The notes beneath the pieces were generated by a model. The model had not been told where the DNA came from. It made no database searches and saw only the letters and a program-made list of their open reading frames with translations. Of a stretch of DNA of 64,000 nt, positions 1 to 11,100 are shown piece after piece. Position numbers and translations under genes: made by a program. The stretch's first letter is position 1, and every line of letters starts with the position of its first letter. The DNA is from Sipunculus nudus (lineage: Eukaryota > Annelida > Sipuncula > Golfingiida > Sipunculidae). The stretch lies in assembly GCA_026874595.1 (NCBI GenBank), contig CM049306.1, forward strand, positions 61,202,019 to 61,266,018, read 5' to 3'.

Positions 1-419
1 GATTTTCAATAATCTTCAGCAAACCCTCTTAGTGGGAACTGTTGAAAATTTGACAAAGATACAAAAAAAGCTTGAAAAGATATGGCTGTTAGTGTAAATA
101 TAAATAGTGTCAGAATTTGTCGGAAATCTAAAATAAATATAAACAGTAAAGGGTTAATCCATTTATGCAGATCCGAAGTTAAACTGATGTAAAGTGTTTC
201 GAATAGGAGACTATTCTAAAAAATCGAAAGAAATAACAAGAAATAACTCTCTATATTATGTGTCTTTGAATATGCAAATAAATATGTAATTTTAATTATA
301 TTCTCCCAAATGTATGTATTTTTAATAAAACCTGTTTGGTCTGGTTTTATTAAACTGTATAACACTGATTAAGGTCTATTAGCTATAGGTTCGGCAATAA
401 TTTTGTAATCAGTGTTTAA
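1..419. other. AT-rich sequence, no gene seen
   Basis: No coding signal or recognisable repeat could be supported here. It abuts the decayed LINE that follows. Confidence 0.5.
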
Positions 420-1055
420 CATTGAGAGAGGGCGCCAGTTTTTTAAAACAAGTGTACCTTTATCTTTCTTTTGTATTAGGCAGAGGATGCCTGGCGCATT
501 GTGGTTGGCAAGGACCCAGTTTCAAAAGAGCATTTTATTGCATTAAATAAGTATCATTTCATATGATCCCAAAAATCTCTATAAAATTCAGCAGGAAAGT
601 CATCCGGACTTGGTGTTTTCTTCATCTGAAGTGATTTTAATGTCTAAAATAGCTCTTTAGGGTTAATTTCTTTGTCACACATTTGTTTATCTTACTGTGG
701 CAGGATTTAAATGTTATCTAATGTTTCATAATTAAATCTAAAGAATTTTCCTGGTTAACTGTAGTTGTATATAGAGATTTATAAAATTTTACCTGTTCTT
801 CTAGAATATCTTTTGTATCACTAAGTATTTTACGATTATTATCTTTCAGTTTGTGAATCGGTTTTTGTTCGTGGTTACATTTTCCGTGTTTATAAAAGTA
901 TTTTGTGGGTTTGTTTCCTTCTGTAAGCCATTTACATTTACATGGCAGCAGCTGTTACTTTCTCAACAAATTGTTTGTGTTTATTGACTGTAATTTCCCA
1001 TCTTAATCTATCTGCAATACTGTTCGTTAAGTTTTATTACTGTTAAGATGTACAC

Positions 1056-1101
<46 letters not shown>

Positions 1102-1217
1102 CTTTCATTTGTTACTGTAATTTTCTTTATGTTTGCAGCAAATGATTTGGTTTCTCCTCTAATTTGGCATTTTAGTGTGTCCCATAATAGGGCTGGATTT
1201 GCATCTTTATTGTTCAA
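420..1217 (-). mobile_element. Decayed LINE (non-LTR retrotransposon) reverse transcriptase fragment
   Basis: On the minus strand, with several frame changes and stops, one reads NPALLWDTLKCQIRGETKSF, then KWLTEGNKPTKYFYKHGK, ILSDTKDILEEQVKFYKSLY and MKKTPSPDDFPAEFYRDFW, then FETGSLPTTMRQ. These are the successive landmarks of the N-terminal half of a LINE reverse transcriptase of the L1/Tx1 type (EGxKPTKYF, FYxxLY, KSPGxDGFxxEFYxxFW, FExGxLPxxxR). The copy is broken, lacks the catalytic YADD region in view, and contains a (CT)n microsatellite. Confidence 0.8.
1058..1098. repeat. (CT)n microsatellite, 41 bp
   Basis: Perfect dinucleotide run. On the LINE sense strand it reads Arg-Glu repeats and sits inside the retrotransposon remnant. 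Confidence 0.95.
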
Positions 1218-1389
1218 TACTGTATGATGAATACAATATTTGGTTTACATATATTTTTCTCCATGCAGTGAGCAGTTCAATTTCAAATAGCCCGGTTCTC
1301 TTTCATAATAACTTAAACTTAACTTTATATATACTATTGAATAGTCTGTTTTATATGCTGGCTCAATGTCTGAGAAGTATACCTAAGCT

Positions 1390-1860
1390 TTCGATTATTA
1401 TCGATAAGTTATGCCTCCGTTCGTGCGTTCCGTCTGTCCGTCTGGCATTGGCTTGAGGATCGATTTCAAGCCAACCCGTTTGACCAAAACCTTTCTTCTT
1501 GCAAATATGGTTCACCCATCCATTGATATAGAATCCTATAGATTTTGAGGTCTGGGGTCAAAGGTCATGGCCACAAGGCCCACTTCTTGAAAAAGTTTGT
1601 GGACCCATTTTAAGCCAAACCGTTTCACCAAAAGCTTTCATCTGGCACATATGGCTCACCTTTCCATGGATGAAGACCCCTATCAATTAAGAGTTCACGG
1701 GGTTAAAGGTCACGGCCACAGGGCCGACTTCTTGAAAAAGCTTGTGGACCCGTTTTAAGCCAAACCGTTCGAACAAAACCTAACATCTTGCAAATATGGC
1801 TCACCCACCAATTTAATTAGGAACCCTATCGATTAAGAGTTCACGGGGTTAAGGTGACAA
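1390..1860. repeat. Tandem repeat of about 145 bp, three units
   Basis: The landmark AAGCCAAACCGTTT recurs near 1468, 1612 and 1757. The block GGTCA(T/C)GGCCACA followed by CTTCTTGAAAAA recurs twice between them. The left edge carries CCGTCTGTCCGTCTGG, a sequence type seen at the ends of other dispersed repeats here. Confidence 0.8.
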
Positions 1861-3339
1861 CAGTTTGTGAGTTGTGAAAATTCTGCCCATTGTAAGAGTA
1901 TTTCCTTGCTTTCTCATGAATATGCTTATAACTGATGTTTATCCCGTTGCACAGGTTCGCATTGGGCTCGTTATATTTTATATCATTTGTGAAATGTCCG
2001 ATATTTAGTTCTGTATTAAACGGGTACCCGTGTTATGTTTGTGAAGCAGTCCAAGCGTTTTGTATTTTTTTGTTGGTCCACAAGGTGATGTTTTGCTATA
2101 TATAAAATGTAGATATTCATAGTATAAAGAATTCTTTACTTCAGAAAAGTAAAAACTTTGATTCATTCAGAAAATGGATATGCTAAAAAATTGGGTTTTA
2201 TATTAACTTCAGTTTGTCATATGTTTAATCTGTTTTTAGAATTTTTATTACGTTTTCACAGTTTTTGTTTATCAAATTTATCCATATGTTTAAACTGTTT
2301 TTAGAATTATTAATTATGTTTTCACAGTTTTTGTTTATCAAATTTATCCTTTCGTACAACTCTTAGGCCCATCCCCCTTTTTTTTTACTTTTGTGACACG
2401 ATTAAATGGTTTCAGGCCACAATGTTCATATATTTCAGAGTACAATATTTTACTTATAAAATTCAGTTTATGTTCATTTGAAAATGTACATTTTTAATTT
2501 TTACAGCATTTATTTCAGTTAATAAATCAAATGTGTATTATTATACAACCGCTCATCTCCACTTTCTTCCTTACTCTATATTTTACAGGGTGTCATATAT
2601 TCCCAGTGGGTATTTTAAACATATTACTTTCACATAGTTGAAATACTGATAGTTACACATATATTGGATCATGATAGACTCCTGCAACTTTGATGTAGCC
2701 CATAGAAGTGCCGATGCAGCATTTGTCTTGCACTCATATATTTAGTATTTGATTATCACCAAATAGCATGCAAGGCCATTTCCTCTTAGCTTTTCAGATG
2801 CATATATATTTAAAATAAAAATAAGTACATTTTACATTGAAAAAAAAGTTACAAAGTTTTGCTAAGCGTCGTGACCCATGGATCCCTTGCTATTACTTGC
2901 CACGTGAAATATTTCATATCTTTAATATCTTAAATGCAGTATCAATAATATAAATGTTACTTCTAGCCGAGATTAAGGCTTCGTTGGCATTAGAAATTAG
3001 ACAAGTAGCGTAAGGAAAAATCGAGCAAGTGGAATCCTCTTTTACCTTTCATTAGTTTACAAGATTTCAAAACGGCAAAAACGGAGGGTTCTGCATGGTG
3101 CCATTCATATTGTAAGCGGATGATGTCATTCAGAACTCGTAAGGCATTGATGGGCAGCTATATCTACCTTTTTTAAAATAACGTAACGGGAGCGACCCTA
3201 AGCCTAACAAAAATTTGAAAATACGTTATAATGACCAAACCTAATGCCCGTTCATGGCAAATTAGATTTTCGCTGTGCGGTAAGAATTGTGTAATTTTGC
3301 GCAAGTTTAGTAGCGATCATGACGGCAAGACCTCATGAT
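1861..3339. other. AT-rich intergenic DNA with one tandem duplication
   Basis: No gene was recognised. A 65-66 bp segment starting CATATGTTTAA is duplicated head to tail (2218-2282 and 2283-2348), with 5-10 differences. Confidence 0.6.
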
Positions 3340-4200
3340 CCTAAAATCAGTTCTTGTTTTAGAGGTGGGCCATATATAAGTCAATTGTGAAATCCATATG
3401 TCAATCCAAACTGGAGATATCATTAGGAAACAAATTTGACGGACATACAGAAAGACGAACAAACGAACGGACGGACAGAGTGATTAATTTAAAGCATCTG
3501 CTTATTCAAGCGGGGCCCCAATAAACACACAAAAGTTCAGGACATTAGATGAAACCACAGTTTCGAATCTGATAGTATTAAAATAATTTGGCAGTCTCAA
3601 AACAAGGTAAAAATGCATCAAAAATAGAAAAAAATACAGGTGACATCACCATCTTCAGGATCTGAAGAAACCACTCATAATCCATATACACACAGGGTTT
3701 CAGGACACTGGATGAAGCCACAGCTGAAAAACTGACATTACTGCTGTCATTTGATGGTCTCAAAAACAAAACAAAATCGTAAAAATTAGAAAAAATACAG
3801 GTCAAAGGTTTTCTGTGTGAGATGACGCGCGTAAAAGAAAATAATCAAATGTGGTCTGGTGGCCATATTTGATTTAGGGCGGGTCTGTAATTCGACAGAG
3901 ATGGAGTCCTCAGAGGCACCAATCGCCCCTGTGAATCTGAGAAAGAGCTAACGTATTTAGTTTGAGCTAACGCGCGCAAAAGAAAATCCCCAAATGTGGT
4001 CTGGCGGCCATATTTGATTTTGGGCAGGTCTGTAACTCGACAGGGAAGGAGTCCTCATAGGCACCAATCATCCCTGTGATTATAAGAAAGACTTATGGTA
4101 TTCTTTTTGAAATCAGGGCGCACGAAAGAATGCGTCACAGACGGACGGACTGACACGGTGATCACTATACGGCACCACTTTTCAAGCGGGGCCCTAATAC
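3340..4200 (+). repeat. Dispersed repeat with internal 140-bp tandem, ending in a GACGGAC tail
   Basis: 3340-3650 closely matches 46330-46640 in the same orientation (shared CAATCCAAAC...GGAG, GACATACAGAAAGA, TTATTCAAGC and CGAATCTGATAGTAT). Within it, 3820-3955 and 3963-4095 are two copies of a unit containing CAAATGTGGTCTGG and GGCCATATTTGATTT. A GACGGACGGACTGACA run closes the element. Confidence 0.75.
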
Positions 4201-4239
4201 GAAACTTGGACCCATCATAAAATGTACGGTAATGTCTTT

Positions 4240-4245
4240 TTTATT
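4240..4245 (-). promoter_or_regulatory. Candidate poly(A) signal for the CPT1-like gene
   Basis: AATAAA on the minus strand, about 770 nt past the stop codon. It lies beside a dispersed repeat, so its use is uncertain. Confidence 0.3.
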
Positions 4246-5016
4246 AAAACCTGATGTGCTTTTTTATGTGGACATCTATAACTCTCAAGAGTAATGGTAA
4301 AATAGGAAGCAAAGTTTTAACGTTATAATATTTTACTGACAAAATTTCATAACACATTCATGAAATAAGCATTTCATTTACATCATATGGAATACTGTAA
4401 AATGCTTTGTTTCAGTATAACGTTACAATACTATAAATGCTTTCGTCCTTGTTCAGACATATTGTTAAGGATTATCACTTGCATCATGATTCACTGTAGC
4501 CTTGGTACTTGGCAGTGTGGTCTACCTGAAAGCTCTGATAACTGATTATACACCGGTAATATTCATATTTGTGATAATGGTCATGGTATCAGGTTACTTA
4601 TCAATATTAATAAATGTTACATCTAAACAAGGCTACGTAAGTATGGAGAGGAATGCCACCTATAAAAATATGTAAACGTATGTAAATATTTGGTCATGGT
4701 ATAGCACAATACTTCTCGTGACTTCCTCTTGTTTCTGTAGCCTCCTTGACATCAATAATTCTATCAAGTATCATGGCAGCATGGGCAAATGGCACCGCGA
4801 TCATACGGGATAAAACAGTAAGTAACATTGGAAAAGAAAATGTCATGACATAGCCACAATAAGTTAATATTATCACACAATCACGTCCAATCACAGTTAA
4901 ACCACTGTTTTGGTAAAAGCCTTATTACAATGTCTAAATATCAGCGCATGTTCACTAAGATGTAATCACCATGTATGGGGTGAAAGGCCTCGCCTCGCTG
5001 GAATCATTTTGCCTTT

Positions 5017-5129
5017 TCAGACACTGTCAAGCAAGGTGCGGACATCTTTAAGGGCTTTGACGATGCTGTCTGCGAACTTTGCTGAGTCAGTTTCTCTACA
5101 GGTCTTCCAGCTTGTGATGCTGAAGGTCA
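5017..5129 (-). CDS. CPT1: CPT1-like exon 19, C-terminus (residues 685-721)
   Basis: 113 nt including the TGA stop; acceptor ATTCTCAG. Encodes TFSITSWKTCRETDSAKFAD and ALKDVRTLL, matching the CPT1 C-terminus (INFHISS...CxETDSxRFxxxLxxAxxDI). It closes the frame after 721 residues. Confidence 0.92.
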
Positions 5130-8100
5130 CTGAGAATACATACACAGGTATCTTGATAAAAATCACTTTTGACAATGCGTAGAAAGACTTTATATTAATT
5201 ATTGTGATCCATCAAGTTTGTAAGTTATAAAGTAGGGATTCAGCTCAAAAATCAGAATTTTTTCCCGATATACATGGGATAGCGGAATACACAGCACCTG
5301 ATATAAATTAGAATATATCTGTTACAAAACAGGGACTGGAGAAAGCAATTATCAGAGAGTATGATAGAATTTGATACTAATCTTACTGATCATTGACAGA
5401 TAAGGCAGAATTCCTGGTAAACATTAACAATGAAGGAAAACTGGCGCTGAAACAGGCTCCGACGGATCGACCAATGTTAATTACAGCACAGTTGCTTGAA
5501 TCGTTATTTTATTTTATTATACAAGAAAACACCCGTCCAAGGTCGGTGGTTTTCTCCAGGTCTTCCACCCCAACAGACTACAGAATGTCGATCACCATCT
5601 GAGCCATGGAGAGTGCCTTGTGTTAGTTATTACAACTAGATGTACAATCCATGTAAAATAAATAAAGTTTATATTAAAACAAAAATAATAATTCGAGGGA
5701 CTGACACTGCATGTTTCACAGGTGGGCGGGTACACGATCTTTTGGAAACATCATAATCTTCACTACTGCGGAAAGAACTGCGGGTATTTCCGAGTGTTTT
5801 ATAAATAAGGGCCAAAGGACCCGAGCCTCACCTATGAGTTTTCAGCACATAAATTTATGATTATTCAATTTCATGCAGGGAACTTCATAAAATGAAAAAA
5901 AAATAATTTCAACTGCAAAAACTGCAGAGAAGTATAGAGTATAAGTACTTTAGACATACATTCCCTGTCCTTTTGAACAGCTGGGAAATTCCAGGTACCT
6001 GATATCAGGAATAAATCTCCTGTATTTTTTTTACAGTTAGCAATTAATGCTAAACTGAGATTTCACAATTATATCATATTTTTTTTACATAATACCACCA
6101 AAATGTAAGTGGAGGAACGAATGTTGGTTTGTTGCCTAATTGGCTCACAGGTGAGCTGAAAATGCCAAAAAAATCACATGAGAAATTAGAAAACAACAGA
6201 TCATTTTCACTCACTTCTTTCATTGCTTAGGAAGGCGTAGAGAATTCCATAACCGTCTTCGCAAGCGGGACCAAAGCCTCCGTTAATGGATTCCATGACA
6301 AGGGGAACTCCCACATGGGCCACCTGGTTTGGGGTCTGACTAGTAGAAAGCCTCATTGGTAGAGACCAGCTCTGTAACACGAGGCTTATGGTAAGAATTA
6401 TGCACCACAGGTGTCAAGTGGCGAAATTAGCAGTGTAATTTAAGCGTTTTAAAATTGAAAATTCAAATCAGAACAAAACTACAGGGGCCTGTTATGTAAA
6501 ATGCACCGGTGTATTATGTTGCCGTAACCAAACGGGGAAACGTGGGGAAATTTATAGAAAGTTGTACCAAATTGCTCTGAAATTATATATGAATATTATG
6601 TTTAACAAATTCCATGAAAAAGCTTGTATAGTATTATGAAAACCTTTAGCTCAAGACTTAATAATATGAAAATATCAACAAAATGTTTGTGCATATTTGA
6701 GCGATTAAGTTGTCACTGATAGTATAACAATTTCAAAATGAAATATAGCTCCTGACAAATGAAGGCGATCAATCTAAAATTTTTAGATAATAACTTTATA
6801 TACTTAAAACAAGTATGCTAAAGTACACTCAAATGTTAAGTTGTCCTTCGTAGTTTTAATGAAAATTCATTAACGAGTTAAATAAACAGAAGACAAATTT
6901 CCTTTGCATGATATGAACATATTCATTTCATGACATAATAGAATTTACACACATCCAGGTTTTCCTGAAGGGCAAAATGCCATTCATGTTTCTTATCCAC
7001 TTCATGACATAGAAATTTTGTTTGGAAATTAGTTCACAGAAAACACTGGTGAAGGGTATAATGCGGTACATGATTAAAATCATATAAAGCTCAAAGAAAC
7101 TCTCAAGGACGAAGCAACTGAGAAGGATATGTTTTACATTTCCTATATTAAAAAAGCGATAAATACATGTTTACACTTACAGATGTCATGGATTATTAAT
7201 TTATTTATCTGTATTCCAAACACGAATCACTTTGGTTTTTACATTAATAATTGTTTAAATACAAAAACTTAAGTAAATAAGTCTTACTCAATCTGATCAT
7301 TTATTTTTCTATATGAAAAACAATTAAATTACAATTTGTTAACTGTGATGGAATTCCCGGTTTGCATGTCTGGAACTTATGAAATAGAGACGTGCAAGTG
7401 TTTAGTTTTCTAAAAGCAGAAATATTCTCCTAATTACTCCTATTTCCATTGCTGTTTCAAGTAAAAAAATAAATAAATGTAAAACATTAACTTTGAGTTA
7501 ATGATCACCTTATCCCTGAATACTGATGGCACATCACGTCCAAGTTCCCTCGCTGCCAGAAGAAGGCCAAGAAAATGCCTGTCACACCCAAGACCGGCGG
7601 TGCAATTAAGTTGTGAAACTTTCTGCAGACGAATTGCTTCTTTCATGAGTTTGATCTTCTCTTCAGCACTGATCTCTGTTTCATCAAAAGTCCGGGTCCA
7701 TTTTACAGAGTCTTCCGAAACAGGGTTAATGTTGTCGGTTCTCCCCAGCGCGAATAACCTGCAAAGTGAATATAATTCGCTTAATTTATTCACATAAAAA
7801 AAAATTCAGCGGGATGGCTATAGCGGGATGTCAGCAGGAAACCAGGAAAGATACCAGGACTGCATGTACGTTCATTTATTGTTGTCTGTTCTGTTTAGAT
7901 TATTTCCTTTTAATTCGAAATATATGCATTCAATAGGCTTTATTTATATTTGACAAATGGCTGCTTTTTATTGTTGATGCTTATAATCTCCTGATATATT
8001 ACATTCGCGCAAGATATTTTCGATTTAGTTTCAGAGAACGTTGGAGATCGATAAACAGAAATGTTTAGCAACTTGTTTTATGGATAATTTGGAGACAGTC

Positions 8101-11100
8101 ATTTGTATGATGGAAATTGTTCAACAACTCATTTTCAGGTCTCAAAGTTAATATTTTAACCAAAACGTAAAGTTATTTGATATCTAGTCTCATTTAAGAC
8201 CTTTAATAACTTATATTTTAAAACAATATGGTATGTCTCTACCTGGTCGTTGCTGGCTCATATGTTTTGGTAACAACTTTGTGCATCCTCCAAAACGCAA
8301 GCTGCATCGTCATCTAATCGAAAATGAACGGAATTTTAAGTTAGTATATAATGAAAGAACAGGTGTGCGGTAAGCGGTACATGATATGTGTTAGGGAAGA
8401 GCTTGATAAAATCTTAGATACCGGGCGTGTATACGTGCATACTATATTGAAAAGAGACTGGAAACTGTAGCATGGGATTCAATGGGAAAATATGTGTGTG
8501 CATATGTGTGTGTTGTAGAAGCATACATGGCAACATATTTAGATATAAAGAGATCAAGTATTCACTGGTGTTAGACGCTCTTGTTCTGTAAAGGTATATA
8601 GGATTCGCTCTGGTGTGCAAACGCGGGGAAGTTTTAAAAGTAAATATCAGATCCCAAAATGAGTTTAAATGCTATTTTAAGCTTAATTTTAAGCTGTTTA
8701 CCTTTATTTAATCATGCATAGGGGTTTACATGAGCGCCATACCTGTACAAAGCCGTCAGGACTCACACGTTTCGACTTCATCCACCGTTTGTCTACATCT
8801 GTATGTAATATCACCAAGTCTAAAGCCTCCACCTGACCAAAGATATTCATACATTAGAAAACATCAACCTAATTTAAAGCATGAAAGCAGATGTATAGTA
8901 TTGTGGCGAGACAATAAAGTCATCATTTAAATAAATAAAGTATATATAAGTATTTAAACCTTTTATGAATATATAATGCATGTAAAGAGACTTTCGGAAA
9001 ATTCCCAGGCATTTTTTTACGCACAACAGGTACAAATTACGTAAGCCTCTTCGATATTTACTGTGAGTGCACCTAGAAAATAAGTTACTTTACAATAACT
9101 TACCTTTTCCATGTAATTCTGATAAGAAGTCATTATTATATCTTTTATTTTGTTATCGAATTGCCACTCTAACCTAAAACATAATGGATGCAAAAATAAG
9201 ACAATTGAATGATTATATATCATTTGTACATCCAATTAGGCTAAATTTAGTGGTTCATGCTGTTTTAGTAAGAACACAGCATATACTCTTTAATAACGGT
9301 AAATGATATAAACGAGATAAACTGTTATAAGACGTTTGCTTTAGTCAATTTTATAATGGAGTGATCGCGATGCAAAAGGTTTCAAATTGACAGAAGAACA
9401 AAGTCACAGAGTTGGTGTTCTCTAGTATTTAGATTTATGATCCCATAATTCTAAGTTTATTATCCTCCTGTTAACATTAACATTATATGTCCTGATTGAG
9501 TGGAATCATGACATACTTTTTCGGTGGCTTTATCTTTGGTGCGTCTTTGGGTGTCGGTTCATCGATTATGTCGCCATCAGGCCCGTAACACTCCTCCTTT
9601 ATACAGAGCTCCCAGAAATTTATAAAGTGCTGAGGAAGATTCGAAAATAATAAATATGAATAAACTGTAAAAATGAAAACGATAAACGAAGCAAAGATTA
9701 CAGGGGAATATCAGTAAGGGTGATCATTGACAGACAAGGCATTATAACGAACACTTATGCTGTACCGCTGTTACACGTGTGTTTCAAAAGGAAATCTGAG
9801 CAAAGAATGAATATGTACGTGTCAGATCAGTTAAGCTTACACCGTACCGGATCACTAAGGCTATTTACTGAAACGCTAGTTCACTTACGCACGGCGTATT
9901 AAACATGTCAGCCATTGTCAGGTAATTTTCGGGCTGTCATATATATACTATTTACGTCTATAGATCATGTCACAAATGGAGTTGCCGGGTTACTTTCAGA
10001 CGTGTCAGGCTAGGGTGTACTCACATGGCCATGGATATGGATTTGCTGGGTTACTTTCAGATGTGTCAGGCTACGCTACTTATATGGATGCCCCGGTGTA
10101 ATTTCAGATGTGTAAGGCTTTGTCACTTATATGGGTGCGCCGGGTTACAAAAGTGATTTGTGCGCTTGATGAAATACGAATCATTCAGTTTGCTTACAAA
10201 TACCTATGACGAAAGGGTAGGGTTCCCGATATTTCAGTTTGCTTAATGCTACGTCTGTCTGCAGACACTTCTGGATTCGCCAGGTTACTTTGGTATACGT
10301 CAGGTTACTAATGGATTTGTCACACTGCTGTATGGTACGTCATGTACTTTTTTGATCCGTCAGGCTATTTAAGGATGTGTAAGGCTAGTGTGTGCATCAG
10401 GCTACTTAAGAATGCATCAGGCTAATTTTCGATGCGTCAGACTATTATTGATACACCTGGTTACTTACATTAACGTCAGGTTAATAATGGCTGTGTTTGT
10501 TAGTTACCGATGCGTCGGCTCCAGCGTGCTCCATCAATACCCCGGCCGCACCGGAGTTAGTGAAGTATTCTATGGTACAAGATTTATCGAACCATCTGTT
10601 TAAATATAACAGGCTTTGAATACAGCAATGAAGTACCGAAAACAAGTTTTCATTCAACTAAAAAATTCAAGTATGCTTTGTATATTATTTTAAATGAAAA
10701 ATATAATTAGAATGGCTTTTTCTTGCAGTCGCTAAAAAACTAAATTCTGCCTTCATCTACAAAATTAAGAAAATTATGCATTACTTAAAAATTAGGCAGT
10801 TCATACAAATTTATGCCCTTGAATGTCAAGGTAAAGGTCCGGTTTTCAAACCCGTGGAAGACACTTGCAGAATTTTGTGGTGCTTCAAACGTTAATGCGT
10901 TTATAAAAAGGCTACAGACGAAAACGGGTCTAAAACCAAAATTCTTACCAGGGTTGGCGATTAGAATATAAGAAATGTGCATTTATTTGGTGGAAATAGA
11001 GCATAGATAAGTAAAATAAACAATGGTAAGAAAAAGTATCCAGCTAGATATAATGGTGTGATCAGCAAATACCACAATGGAAAATAAAATGAATAAAGTT

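Larger units (their letters stand above)
5130..9516. other. CPT1-like introns 13-18, no further genes seen
   Basis: Between the exons listed for this stretch, the introns are 270-1140 bp long, AT-rich, and show no long tandem repeat or transposon that I can name. Confidence 0.5.

Noticed and set aside
10785-10982. Minus-strand frame with VFHGFENRTFTLTF, considered as a CPT1 exon between exons 11 and 12
   Set aside because: Exons 11 and 12 join directly in phase and give the complete conserved segment, leaving no room for it.
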